64,000 nt of DNA from HK1 sp965204915 (GTDB lineage: Bacteria; Pseudomonadota; Gammaproteobacteria; HK1). Position numbers and translations under genes: made by a program. The notes beneath the pieces are model-generated. The model was not told the origin of the DNA. It did no database searches and was given only the letters and a program-made list of their open reading frames with translations. This document shows, one piece after another, positions 1 to 8,116 of the stretch. Position 1 is the stretch's first letter. Each line of letters opens with the position of its first letter. The stretch lies in assembly GCA_965204915.1 (NCBI GenBank), contig OZ242023.1:3844001-3908000 (forward strand), written 5' to 3'.

Positions 1-41
1 CATGAAGACGAGGGAATTGGACTGGGAATTGGCGAATCGGG

Positions 42-57
42 AGCGTCAATAACGCCA
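42..57 (-). promoter_or_regulatory. candidate sigma-54 (-24/-12) promoter
   Basis: Read on the minus strand the site is TGGCGTTATTGACGCT. It carries the invariant GG and GC separated by 10 nt that define -24/-12 promoters. The TGGC half is perfect; the -12 half (ACGC) is weaker than the consensus TTGC. It points left, away from pspF and out of the window. PspF family activators normally sit divergent to the sigma-54 promoter of pspA, so the location fits. The target gene is not visible. Confidence 0.4.
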
Positions 58-87
58 CAAACAGGCGAATTTCACTATGATCGGACG

Positions 88-1125
88 ATGGCCACCCCCC
101 CATCCATCCTCGGTGAAGATCCTGCCTTCCTGGAGGTCGAGGAGCAGATCTCCCGTCTGGCGGCCATCGACAGGCCGTGCCTCGTGATCGGCGAGCGGGG
201 TACCGGGAAGGAGCTGCTCGCGACCCGCCTGCACTACCTCTCACCTCGCTGGGACGGGCCTCTCGTCAAAGTCAACTGCGCCGCGCTTGCCGAGTCGTTG
301 CTCGACACGGAGCTCTTCGGCCACGAGGCGGGGGCGTTCACCGGCGCGCAGCGCCAGCATGTGGGCCGCTTCGAGCGTGCGGACCGCGGAACCCTGCTGC
401 TGGACGAAATCGCGAGTGCGTCGGCCGCGGTGCAGGAAAAGGTGCTCCGGGTCATCGAGTACGGCGAGATGGAGAGGGTCGGTGGACGGCGGACCATTCG
501 GCTCGACGTGCGGGTGATCGGCGCGGCGAACGTCGATCTGCCGTCGCTCGCCCGTAGCGGGGCGTTTCGGGCCGACCTGCTCGACCGGCTGGCATTCGAG
601 GTGGTGACGATACCGCCGCTTCGCGCCCGGCCGGCGGACGTCATGACCCTCGCGAATGCGTTCGCCCTGGAGATCACCGGCGCTCTGGGCAAGGACGTCT
701 TCCCCGGATTCGGCCCGCGGGCGGAGGAGCTGCTGTGCGCGTACTCGTGGCCCGGAAACGTGCGGGAGCTGAAGAACGTGGTCGAGAGGGCGGTCTATCG
801 TGCGGCGTCATCCGATGCACCGATCGACACGGTGGTCATCGATCCCTTCGACAACCCGTGGCGCCCGCTTCCCGACCCGACCGGCGCCGATCACCCGGTA
901 CCCGCGGGCCGGGCGGGAGCCCCGGACCCCTCCACGTCCGCCGGGCCGCCCGCTCCACCCGCCGCGGTTCCGGGCGACTTCATGGCCGAGGTTGCACGAT
1001 TCGAGCGCGGCCTGCTCGAACGTGCGCTCAACGAAGCCCGGCACAATCAGAGCGATACCGCACACGCGCTGGGGCTGGGGTACCACCAGCTCAGAAGGTT
1101 GTTGAAGAAGCACGCCCTGCTTTGA
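88..1125 (+). CDS. pspF: PspF-like sigma-54-dependent activator
   Basis: A 345-residue AAA+ enhancer-binding protein that activates sigma-54 RNA polymerase, typically at the phage shock (envelope stress) promoter. Visible motifs: Walker A GERGTGKE (about 35-42), the sigma-54 contact loop GAFTGA (82-87), Walker B LLLDE (103-107) and a Fis-type helix-turn-helix at the C-terminus (about 318-343). There is no N-terminal receiver or GAF domain, as in PspF, which is controlled by PspA binding instead. An IDPFDNPW segment between the AAA+ and DNA-binding parts is typical of PspF. The ribosome binding site before the ATG is weak. A Pro/Ala-rich linker of about 40 residues makes it slightly longer than E. 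coli PspF. A candidate sigma-54 promoter lies divergently upstream. Confidence 0.88.
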   Translation: MATPPSILGEDPAFLEVEEQISRLAAIDRPCLVIGERGTGKELLATRLHYLSPRWDGPLVKVNCAALAESLLDTELFGHEAGAFTGAQRQHVGRFERADRGTLLLDEIASASAAVQEKVLRVIEYGEMERVGGRRTIRLDVRVIGAANVDLPSLARSGAFRADLLDRLAFEVVTIPPLRARPADVMTLANAFALEITGALGKDVFPGFGPRAEELLCAYSWPGNVRELKNVVERAVYRAASSDAPIDTVVIDPFDNPWRPLPDPTGADHPVPAGRAGAPDPSTSAGPPAPPAAVPGDFMAEVARFERGLLERALNEARHNQSDTAHALGLGYHQLRRLLKKHALL

Positions 1126-1151
1126 GCGCCGTTGCGCCGGGCCACGTCCTC

Positions 1152-1502
1152 TCAGGCGGCCCGCGATGAATCCCCGGAGCTGCCGGCGCTCTTCGATTCA
1201 CTGCTCTTCGAGTCGGTGGACTTGGAATCGGCAGGCTTCGATTCGGAGGATTTCGTGTCGGATTTCGAATCGCCCGTGCGTTCGGCGGAATCCGACTTCG
1301 CCTTGTCCTTGCTCTTGCCCTTGTCGCGGAAGTCGGTGACGTACCACCCATCGCCCTTGAGATGGAATGCGGCGGCGCTGATCAGCTTCTTGAGCCTGAG
1401 CTTTCCGCAGGACGGACACTTGCGCTTCGGGCTGTCGCTGAACTTCTGGATGAACTCATGATGCCCGCCGCACCCTCGGCATTCGTATTCGTAGATCGGC
1501 AT
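1152..1502 (-). CDS. FmdB-family zinc-ribbon protein
   Basis: A 116-residue protein starting MPIYEYEC, the diagnostic start of the FmdB/CxxC_CxxC_SSSS family. Two CxxC pairs (CRGC and CPSC) form a small zinc ribbon within the first 45 residues. The rest is a low-complexity tail of about 55 residues made almost only of Lys, Ser, Asp and Glu with repeated SSESK/DSKS words. An in-frame upstream ATG exists 66 bases earlier, but the family start is at 1502. The function of the family is poorly known; some members were linked to regulation of amide or formamide use. It is convergent with pspF, 26 bp from its stop. Confidence 0.8.
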   Translation of the reverse strand: MPIYEYECRGCGGHHEFIQKFSDSPKRKCPSCGKLRLKKLISAAAFHLKGDGWYVTDFRDKGKSKDKAKSDSAERTGDSKSDTKSSESKPADSKSTDSKSSESKSAGSSGDSSRAA

Positions 1503-1931
1503 GCTCACGGTCCCCTTCGGCCGCTCTGCGGGTCCCGCCGAGATAGGGGCGTGCATCGTCGATATCAAGAGACCGGAAAACGAATCTGCGGCTCCTCCCG
1601 GTTCGATTGGTTGGGCAAGCCGGGGAGGTCCTCGGCATCGTGCCCGGCCCTTTTCACGGATGCGTTTCGTTTGCCGGTCCAGTGGGCCTCGCCGGCGACG
1701 GTGGGTGGTGGATCGGGGCTGCTCGCTCGCGGTCCTCGCCGGACTCCGGACGAAACGCTTCGTGCGCGGACGGGAGACGGGGCATGACCGTCTCCCGCCG
1801 GGCGGCCGTCCCGCGCGAAGACATCGATCCGGAGCGCTGTCGGAGCACGAACGCGGTCGATGCTTCGGTTATGATGGCCACGGTTTCAGGAACCCTTGGA
1901 ACGCCGGTGACAGCCGGGATTCGGGAGCGAA
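1503..1931. other. intergenic region, no gene seen
   Basis: 429 bases between the divergent FmdB-type and VOC genes. Open frames here have no recognisable protein similarity and no ribosome binding site. The stretch should hold the two promoters; a loose -10-like TATGATGG occurs near 1870, but no convincing -35 partner was found. Confidence 0.5.
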
Positions 1932-2771
1932 GTGGCATTCCAGATTGATCGTGTGGTGCTCGCCTGGGCCCATCTGGAGGCGTTGGCCGGCGCATTCGCA
2001 GCGGTGGGCCTCACCACCGACTACGGCGGCATCCACACCAACGGCGCGACCCACATGGCCACCCTCGGGTTCGGCGACGGGTCCTATCTCGAGCTCATCT
2101 CGGTGCGCCAGCCCGGGCAGCAGGCTCCGGTGTGGCAGCATCACATTGCGACCAACAGCGGCATCTGCGCCTGGTCGGTCTCGGTCGGCGACGTGCACAA
2201 GATCGGCAACCGGCTCACGGCGCTGGGGATGCCGGTGGGCGGCCCGCGGGCCTCGCTCCGCCGCCGCCCCGACGGCGAGACGATCGAATCCGAGCTCATA
2301 TTCGTGGGCGCAGAGGGGATGGGCTCGCTCCACCCTTTCATGATCACCGACCGCACCCCGCGCGAGAACCGGGTGCGGGTGTCGGAATCGGTCAACGGCA
2401 GCGGCCTCGCGGGCCTGGATCTGGTCGTGCTCGCGGTCCCGGACGTCGAGGCCGCGGCGATCGAGTTGCAGCGCGTCTACGGTGCCGGCGAGCCTGTGGA
2501 CATCGACGCGGACGCACTGCCCGGCCGCACCATGCAGCTTCACGGCGAGCCGGTGGCGATCACCTCTCCGGCCTCCGCCGACGACTGGGTCGCGCGGCGG
2601 CTTCGGGCCTACGGCCCCACACCGTGCGCCTGTCTCATCCGCTCCGCCAGCGCGGCTGCCTCGCATGATCGGCTGCCGCTCACCGAACCGACCCGGTTCG
2701 GCAACCGGGAAGTCGCATGGATTGACTCCGAGGGCTTGCGCTCGCTTCATATCGGCATCGTGCCGGAATAG
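1932..2771 (+). CDS. VOC (glyoxalase-like) family protein
   Basis: A 279-residue protein with two vicinal-oxygen-chelate-like halves. The first begins IDRVVLAW and contains the YLELISV strand; the second begins LDLVVLAVPDVEAAA near residue 160. This is the pattern of the Glyoxalase-like (glyoxalase_3) domain. The start is GTG, preceded 5 nt upstream by GGAG. Metal-binding residues cannot be assigned with confidence and no substrate can be proposed. It stands alone, with about 400 non-coding bases before the downstream tRNA. Confidence 0.65.
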   Translation: MAFQIDRVVLAWAHLEALAGAFAAVGLTTDYGGIHTNGATHMATLGFGDGSYLELISVRQPGQQAPVWQHHIATNSGICAWSVSVGDVHKIGNRLTALGMPVGGPRASLRRRPDGETIESELIFVGAEGMGSLHPFMITDRTPRENRVRVSESVNGSGLAGLDLVVLAVPDVEAAAIELQRVYGAGEPVDIDADALPGRTMQLHGEPVAITSPASADDWVARRLRAYGPTPCACLIRSASAAASHDRLPLTEPTRFGNREVAWIDSEGLRSLHIGIVPE

Positions 2772-3169
2772 AACCGGAGTGGATCGGCTCACCTCTCTCG
2801 TGCCGGCATGTTCTCCACAATGGATGGCGATGTCGATCGACGTGTGGCCGGTGAACGTTCCGGCCCCATGCGGCGCATCCCCCCTTGGCGCCGGGAGCCG
2901 GCGCCGCGGGAAACGATGTGATGCGATCATGGTGGACAGGAACGGGGGGAGGCTCCCGGATGCCGGCGACGTTTCGCTCCTGTGAGCCGGACCGGATGCT
3001 GCTGCCGGCGCTGGCTGTGCGCGGGGAGCCGGCGGAGGGGCGCTGTGCACCTCACGAATGTTTCGAGCTATCCTTCTACGGCGCAGGCTCCCGGACTGCG
3101 CGCACATCGGGTGCTGCGAGCGTTTCGTACCGGCGCCGCGCCGTCATGGCTCCCAGGTGGAGTTCCCAT
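2772..3169. other. intergenic region upstream of tRNA
   Basis: 398 bases between the VOC gene and the tRNA. No supportable gene. The tRNA promoter must lie near its 3' end, but no clear sigma-70 pair stands out. Confidence 0.5.
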
Positions 3170-3246
3170 GGGCCTGTAGCTCAGCCGGTCAGAGCGGCGG
3201 ACTCATAATCCGTTGGTCGCAGGTTCGAGTCCTGCCGGGCCCACCA
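3170..3246 (+). tRNA. tRNA with CAT anticodon, probably tRNA-Ile2
   Basis: A complete 77-nt tRNA with encoded CCA. The acceptor stem GGGCCTG pairs with CGGGCCC (one T-G wobble). The anticodon arm is CGGACTCATAATCCG with anticodon CAT, and the T arm contains GGTTCGAGTCC. A CAT anticodon can mean initiator Met, elongator Met or Ile2. The A-box and first base pair exclude the initiator. Acceptor pairs C4-G69 and C5-G68 match the features TilS uses to recognise tRNA-Ile2, so lysidine-modified Ile2 reading AUA is favoured over elongator Met. It stands alone. Confidence 0.92.
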
Positions 3247-3362
3247 ACCAGCATCCCCGACCGGAACATCGCCAAGCCCGTCCTCAGGCATTCGCTCAGG
3301 CACGATCCCCGGCTTTGGACCGGACCGTCTCCCTGCATGTACTCGTCACCTCGTGCACGACC

Positions 3363-4304
3363 TCAGGGTGGAGGGTCGGATCCGAGTGCGCGACGGATTC
3401 GCGAGGCCACGAGGGCGCCGGTCCGGGTGTTGGCTTCCTCGGTCAGCCCCGCGACGTGCGGGGTCAGGTAGAGGTTGGGAACCCCGGCGAGCGGTGAGCA
3501 CGCCGGCAACGGCTCGTCTTCGAACACGTCGAGCGCCGCCGCGCCGAGCCGTCCCGAGGCGAGCGCTTGCGCCATCGCCGCCTCGTCGAGCACCCCGCCG
3601 CGGGCGGTGTTGACGATGCACGCACCGTGCCTCATCGCCGCGATCTCCCCGGCGCCGATGAGATGCCGGGTCGCGTCGGTGAGGGGGACGTGCAGGGTCA
3701 CCACGTCGCTCACGGCGAGCAGCGCGCCGAGATCGCCGAAGCGGCTCACCCCCGGCGTGCGCCATGCGGCGTCATCGGCGGGAAGCATCGGATCGAACGC
3801 GGCGGCCTTCATCCCGAGCGCCGCCGCGCGTTGCGCCACCGCCCGCCCGATGGCGCCGAATCCGACGATGCCGAGGGTCTTGCCGCTCGCTTCGCGCCCG
3901 ATCAGGGCGGTTCTCGGCCATTCGCCCGCGAGCACCCGCCCGGTGGCGTGGTACGCCCCGCGCAGCATCATCAACGTGGCCGCGATCACGTACTCCGCCA
4001 CCGCGACCACGTTCGCGCCGGTCGCGGGATGGACCGACACGCCGCGTTCCGCGCAGGCCGCGAGGTCGATGTTGTCGAGGCCGACCCCGAGGCGTCCGAC
4101 CGCGACGAGCCGCGGCCCCGCCGCCAGCAGCCCGGCATCGACCCGCGTACGGTTGCGGACGATCAGCGCCCGCGCCGGACCGAGAAGGCCCGCGATGCCG
4201 GCGGGGTCCTCGTGGAGGTCGGGGTCGTAGTGGACCTCGAAACCGGCGCGCAACGAGTCGACGGCGCCCGCGTCCATGAACTCGGTGATGACGATGTCGA
4301 CCAT
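3363..4304 (-). CDS. D-isomer-specific 2-hydroxyacid dehydrogenase
   Basis: A 313-residue NAD-dependent 2-hydroxyacid dehydrogenase. The Rossmann glycine motif GFGAIG is at 148-153. The catalytic triad is visible as Arg235 (NTARGG), Glu264 (DVFEDEP) and His283 (TPHVAG). Start chosen at MVDIVITEF, the usual family start; the open frame runs much further upstream but only antisense to the sdh operon. The family includes glyoxylate/hydroxypyruvate reductases, phosphoglycerate dehydrogenases and lactate dehydrogenases. No ACT domain is present, so a biosynthetic SerA of the long type is unlikely. Substrate not assignable. Divergent from the coiled-coil gene at 4392. Confidence 0.85.
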   Translation of the reverse strand: MVDIVITEFMDAGAVDSLRAGFEVHYDPDLHEDPAGIAGLLGPARALIVRNRTRVDAGLLAAGPRLVAVGRLGVGLDNIDLAACAERGVSVHPATGANVVAVAEYVIAATLMMLRGAYHATGRVLAGEWPRTALIGREASGKTLGIVGFGAIGRAVAQRAAALGMKAAAFDPMLPADDAAWRTPGVSRFGDLGALLAVSDVVTLHVPLTDATRHLIGAGEIAAMRHGACIVNTARGGVLDEAAMAQALASGRLGAAALDVFEDEPLPACSPLAGVPNLYLTPHVAGLTEEANTRTGALVASRIRRALGSDPPP

Positions 4305-4391
4305 CGGGGTACGAAACGGTGAAGGAGTGTGCGATTTTCCCGGAAGCGCCCGCCGATGTACATTTCGCCCCCCGAGACAGGGCGAATACCC

Positions 4392-4652
4392 ATGAGCACG
4401 CTCGCGTTCGACACCCACGCCTTCGTGAAGGATTTGATCCGGGCCGGCATGCCGGAGGAGCAGGCCGAGGTGCTGGCACGGTCGCAGGCGATGTTGATCG
4501 ACGAGAAGCTGGCGACGAAGCAGGACTTGAAAGAGTTGGAGGCCCGCCTTTGCCGCGACATGAAGGAGCTGGAGCTCCGGCTGACGCTGCGCCTCGGCTC
4601 CATGATGGTGGTGGCGATCGGCGTGGTCGCGGCCTTGGTGAAGCTGCTGTAG
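4392..4652 (+). CDS. small coiled-coil membrane protein (DUF1640-like)
   Basis: An 86-residue protein. The N-terminus MSTLAFDTHAFVKDLIRAG is followed by an amphipathic coiled-coil (about residues 25-68, with KQDLKELEARL heptads) and one C-terminal membrane helix (70-84). This design matches the DUF1640/CCDC90-like proteins common in proteobacteria, whose role is unclear. The start at 4392 gives the family N-terminus; an upstream in-frame ATG at 4329 adds only unconserved residues. A second, beheaded relative occurs at 51618-51941. Confidence 0.65.
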   Translation: MSTLAFDTHAFVKDLIRAGMPEEQAEVLARSQAMLIDEKLATKQDLKELEARLCRDMKELELRLTLRLGSMMVVAIGVVAALVKLL

Positions 4653-4724
4653 CAGGCTTCCCGCCCATCGGCCCCGGCACAAGGCGCTGCCTGGACAGCC
4701 TCTCCCCGAACGATCCCTCCCCGA

Positions 4725-5462
4725 GTGGCCTCTCCCCCGAAGCTCGACGTGCGGATCTGGCGCGGCGCCGACACCGGCGGGTTCGTCACCTACGAGGCGC
4801 CGTCGGCGGAGAACCGGACGGTGCTCGACGTCGTCACCTGGATCCAGCGCCACCTCGAACCGGCTCTGGCGTACCGCTTCGCGTGCCGGGTGGGGGTATG
4901 CGGCTCGTGCGCGATGACCGTGAACGGCCGGGCGCGGTGGACGTGCCGCAGCCACGTGAAGGACGTCGCCGACGGCGGCCGGCTGGTCATCGAGCCCTTG
5001 CGGAACTTGCCGCGCATCAAGGATCTGGTCTGCGACCTCGCGCCGTTCTTCGACAAGTGGCGGCGCGCGGGCGGACGCTTCGAGGGCGCGGGAACGCGGC
5101 ACGAGCCGATGCCCGCCGCCGACCCCGCCACGGATGCGCGGCGCGCAGTGGACGCGGGCATCGAGTGCATCAACTGCGCGGTGTGCTACAGCGCCTGCGA
5201 CGTCGTCGGATGGCGCCCGGACTATCTCGGTCCCGCCGCTCTCAACCGCGCCTGGACCCTGGTCAACGACGAACGCCACGTCAAGACCGGGGAGGTCCTG
5301 GACGCGGCGGCGGCCGGCGGCGGCTGCGCGCTCTGCCACACGCACGGCAACTGCACCGAACACTGCCCGGTCGGGATCAGCCCCACCGCCGCGATCACGG
5401 GGCTCAAGCGCCGGAGCTTCCGCCGGAGCATCGACCGGTGGCGGCGGGGAGGACGAGCGTGA
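4725..5462 (+). CDS. sdhB: succinate dehydrogenase/fumarate reductase Fe-S subunit
   Basis: A 245-residue iron-sulfur subunit carrying electrons between the flavoprotein and the membrane anchors of complex II. The N-terminal plant-type ferredoxin domain has the [2Fe-2S] ligands Cys54, Cys59, Cys62 and Cys74 (CRVGVCGSC...C). The C-terminal domain carries the clusters CINCAVCYSAC and CALCHTHGNCTEHCP for the [4Fe-4S] and [3Fe-4S] centres. GTG start. It is the first gene of an operon in the order B-C-D-A, which differs from the usual CDAB or ABCD orders. Its 3' end is repeated in decayed form at about 5510-5583, just before the next gene. Confidence 0.9.
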   Translation: MASPPKLDVRIWRGADTGGFVTYEAPSAENRTVLDVVTWIQRHLEPALAYRFACRVGVCGSCAMTVNGRARWTCRSHVKDVADGGRLVIEPLRNLPRIKDLVCDLAPFFDKWRRAGGRFEGAGTRHEPMPAADPATDARRAVDAGIECINCAVCYSACDVVGWRPDYLGPAALNRAWTLVNDERHVKTGEVLDAAAAGGGCALCHTHGNCTEHCPVGISPTAAITGLKRRSFRRSIDRWRRGGRA

Positions 5463-5583
5463 ACGAAGCCACTCTGTTCGCGTTGCAGCACCCGATCGAG
5501 TGTCGTCCGGCCGGAACCGGCCCGACCGCTACGCTCATGGGACTCGAGCGCCGGAGCCTGGACCTGTGGTGGAGAGGGCAAAC
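5463..5583 (+). repeat. decayed tandem copy of the sdhB end / sdhC start
   Basis: Right after sdhB the sequence restarts as a false sdhC beginning (GTG at 5460 reading VNEATLFALQ, against the true LSEATLFALQ). It then runs into a second diverged copy of the sdhB end: AGTGPTATLMGLERRS at about 5510-5560 against VGISPTAAITGLKRRS at about 5369-5420. The true sdhC follows. So a segment of about 130-140 bp spanning the gene junction was duplicated in tandem and the inner copy has decayed. Confidence 0.75.
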
Positions 5584-5922
5584 TTGAGCGAGGCCACCCT
5601 GTTCGCGTTGCAGCGCCTGAGCGCGAAGCTGCTCGCGCCGCTCGTGATCGTCCATCTTGCGCTGATCCTCTACGCGGTGCACGGCGGCCTGAGCGCGGCC
5701 GAGATCCTCGACCGCACGCGGGGCAGCGCCGTCTGGGGCGGGTTCTACGCGCTGTTCGTGATCGCGGTGGCGGTCCATGCGCCGATCGGGGTGCGCAACG
5801 TCGTGCGCGAATGGACACGGTGGCGAGGGCGCAGCCTCGACGCTACGAGCCTCGTGCTTGCGATCGCCCTGCTCGCGTCCGGGCTCCGCGCAGTGGCGGC
5901 GGTGGTGGTGGCGCCAGGATGA
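5584..5922 (+). CDS. sdhC: complex II membrane anchor subunit, first
   Basis: A 112-residue integral membrane protein with three predicted helices. HLALILYAVHG and the heme-ligand type motif VHAPIGVRNVVREW mark it as a succinate dehydrogenase/fumarate reductase anchor. The start is TTG at 5584, 6 nt after GGAGAGG; the corresponding codon in the decayed upstream copy is GTG, which supports this start. It would bind heme b and quinone together with the next subunit. The gene symbol is by position; C and D cannot be distinguished here. Confidence 0.75.
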   Translation: MSEATLFALQRLSAKLLAPLVIVHLALILYAVHGGLSAAEILDRTRGSAVWGGFYALFVIAVAVHAPIGVRNVVREWTRWRGRSLDATSLVLAIALLASGLRAVAAVVVAPG

Positions 5923-5991
5923 AACCCGCTCCTGCACCGAGAAGTCGCGGGGCTGGAAGGGCGGCGACAGGGGCGGTGTGGTGATGCCCGG

Positions 5992-6354
5992 ATGAAGCCC
6001 GTCCGGGCATCGAGACCCACCCCGGCTTCGAGGAGGAGCGCCGGCTACCGGGCGTTTCTCGCGCACCGCGTCTCGGGGCTTGCGCTTGCGCTGTTCTTGC
6101 CGCTGCACTTCCTCGCCCTGGGGCTCGCGCTCGAAGGCGCGGAGCCGCTCGACCGTTTCCTGGCCTTCGCCGAGCTGCCCTTCGTCAAGGCTGCGGAGTG
6201 GGGCCTCGTCGTGCTCCTCGCGCTGCATCTCTCGCTCGGGACGCGGCTCATGGTGCTGGAGCTCGGCGCTTGGCGCGGCCTGCGCATCGCGTGGATCGGG
6301 TGGGCGGGCGGAGTTGCTGCGGCGATCGGCCTCGCCTGGCTCGCGGTGGCGTGA
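5992..6354 (+). CDS. sdhD: complex II membrane anchor subunit, second
   Basis: A 120-residue membrane protein with three helices. It has the SdhC-family HRVSGLALALFLPLHF segment and a second histidine motif LALHLSLGTRLMVLEL. It is partly paralogous to the preceding anchor (both carry H-x3-G-x-R). The start is ATG 5992. An earlier ATG at 5919, overlapping the sdhC stop, heads a decayed look-alike of the first codons (ATGAAACCCG against ATGAAGCCCG) that soon hits a stop. The stop codon lies one base before the flavoprotein GTG start, implying translational coupling. Confidence 0.75.
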   Translation: MKPVRASRPTPASRRSAGYRAFLAHRVSGLALALFLPLHFLALGLALEGAEPLDRFLAFAELPFVKAAEWGLVVLLALHLSLGTRLMVLELGAWRGLRIAWIGWAGGVAAAIGLAWLAVA

Positions 6355-6355
6355 C

Positions 6356-8116
6356 GTGCACGTCGAGCGCCACCGCACCGATATCCTGATCCTCGGCTCC
6401 GGCGGGGCCGGGCTGCTCGCCGCGCTGCACGCGAAGCAGACCAACCCGGACGCCGAGGTCACGGTGGCGGTCAAGGGATTGCTCGGCAAGTGCGGCTGCA
6501 CGCGCATGGTGCAGGGGGGCTACAACGTCGCGCTGGCGCCGGAGGATTCCGTCCAACGCCACTTCATGGACACCATCACCGGCGGCAAGTGGCTGCCGCG
6601 GCAGGACCTCGCATGGCGGCTGGTCGAAGGCGCGGTCGAGCGCATCCGGGAGCTGGAGAACGAGATCGGCTGCTTCTTCGACCGCAACCCGGACGGGACC
6701 ATCCACCAGAAGGCGTTTGCGGGCCAGAGCTTCGACCGCACCGTGCACAAGGGCGACCTCACCGGCATCGAGATCGTCAACCGGGTGATGGAGCAGGTGC
6801 TCGCGCTCGACGTGCGGGCGCTGGAGGAGCACCGCGCGATCGAGCTGATCCCGGCCCGAGACGGCTCGGGCGTCGCCGGTGTGCTGCTGATCGACGTGCG
6901 CACCGGCGGATACCGCTTCGTGGCCGCCAAGGCGGTGTTGCTGGCGACCGGCGGCGGCCCCACGATGTACCTCTACCACACCCCCTCCGGCGACAAGTCC
7001 TGCGACGGGATGGCGATGGCGTTGCGCGTCGGCCTGGCCCTGCGCGACATGGAGATGGTGCAGTTCCACCCCACCGGGCTGCTGGCGGGGCCCGGGACCC
7101 GCATGACCGGCACGGTGCTGGAAGAGGGCCTGCGCGGGGCCGGCGGCCACCTGCTGAACGGCGCCGGCGAGCGCTTCATGACCCGCTGTGATCCGGCCGC
7201 GGAGCGCGCCACCCGGGACGTGGTGAGCCGCGCGATCTACGCGGAAATGCGCGCCGGGCGCACCACGCCGATGGGCGGGGTGTACATCGAGATGTCCCAC
7301 CTCGGACCTGGGAACGTCGCCGAGCGGTTCCCCGGGATGGTGAAACGCTGCGCGGACTGCGGCTTCGATCTCGCGGGCGGGCGGGTCGAGGTCGTCCCCA
7401 CCGCGCACTACATGATGGGCGGGGTCGAGTTCGAGGCCGACTGCACCACCGCGCTGCCGCGCCTGTACGCGGCGGGCGAGGATTGCGGCGGGGTGCACGG
7501 CGCGAACCGGCTGGGCGGCAACGGCGTCGCGAACTCCACGGTGTTCGGAGGCATCGCCGGCGAGGAGATGGCGCGGGCGGTGGGCTCGATCACGTCATGG
7601 GCGGACCCGGACGAGGCCGCCATCGACGCGGGCATCGCGCGCGCCGAGCGCCCGTTCTCTCTGCCCGCGGGCGATATTGGAGAAGCGCGTGAGCGGCTCT
7701 GGCGCACGATGTGGGAGGACGTCGGGGTGCTCCGGATCCGCCAGGGGATCGAGCGGGGCCTCGAGCGGATCGACTCCCATGCGCAAGAGCTCCTGGCGAC
7801 GGGGCTCGCGGACGGAGACCGCACGTTCAACCTGACGTGGCATGACTGGTTGAACCTCGACAGCCTCATCGAGATCAGCCGGGTGATCGCACACGCGGCG
7901 CTCGCTCGCGAGGATTCGCGGGGCGCGCATTTCCGGGAGGACTTCCCGGAGACCGGCGACCTCGACGCCACCCGCTACGTACGAGTCTCACGCCGCGGCG
8001 ATCGCTTGCACCTCGCCACCGCCCCGGTCGAGTTCTCGATCGTGCGTCCCGGCGAATCGCTCATCGAGGGCGAGGCCGGTGCGCCGCTGTCGGACCCTGC
8101 GCCGGTTCGGCGATGA
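6356..8116 (+). CDS. sdhA: succinate dehydrogenase/fumarate reductase flavoprotein
   Basis: A 586-residue FAD subunit. The N-terminal dinucleotide motif is LGSGGAGLLAALHA. Substrate and catalytic residues are His238 (QFHPTG), the Arg region LRGAGGHLLN and His351 (PTAHYMMGG), followed by the FAD-binding CGGVHGANRLGGN. In normal SdhA/FrdA a His (44/45) links FAD covalently in an SHT-x3-QGG motif. Here that position is Cys48 (GCTRMVQGG), so flavin is probably bound non-covalently, which by analogy with E. coli FrdA mutants favours fumarate reduction over succinate oxidation. GTG start abuts the sdhD stop. Last gene of the operon. Confidence 0.88.
   Translation: MHVERHRTDILILGSGGAGLLAALHAKQTNPDAEVTVAVKGLLGKCGCTRMVQGGYNVALAPEDSVQRHFMDTITGGKWLPRQDLAWRLVEGAVERIRELENEIGCFFDRNPDGTIHQKAFAGQSFDRTVHKGDLTGIEIVNRVMEQVLALDVRALEEHRAIELIPARDGSGVAGVLLIDVRTGGYRFVAAKAVLLATGGGPTMYLYHTPSGDKSCDGMAMALRVGLALRDMEMVQFHPTGLLAGPGTRMTGTVLEEGLRGAGGHLLNGAGERFMTRCDPAAERATRDVVSRAIYAEMRAGRTTPMGGVYIEMSHLGPGNVAERFPGMVKRCADCGFDLAGGRVEVVPTAHYMMGGVEFEADCTTALPRLYAAGEDCGGVHGANRLGGNGVANSTVFGGIAGEEMARAVGSITSWADPDEAAIDAGIARAERPFSLPAGDIGEARERLWRTMWEDVGVLRIRQGIERGLERIDSHAQELLATGLADGDRTFNLTWHDWLNLDSLIEISRVIAHAALAREDSRGAHFREDFPETGDLDATRYVRVSRRGDRLHLATAPVEFSIVRPGESLIEGEAGAPLSDPAPVRR

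Noticed and set aside
2080..3107. Long minus-strand open frame opposite the VOC gene
   Set aside because: It is antisense to a supported gene, has no recognisable domain and is explained by the high GC content.
3170..3246. Initiator or elongator tRNA-Met
   Set aside because: The acceptor stem starts with a normal G-C pair, excluding initiator; C4-G69 and C5-G68 favour Ile2 over elongator Met, though elongator Met is not fully excluded.
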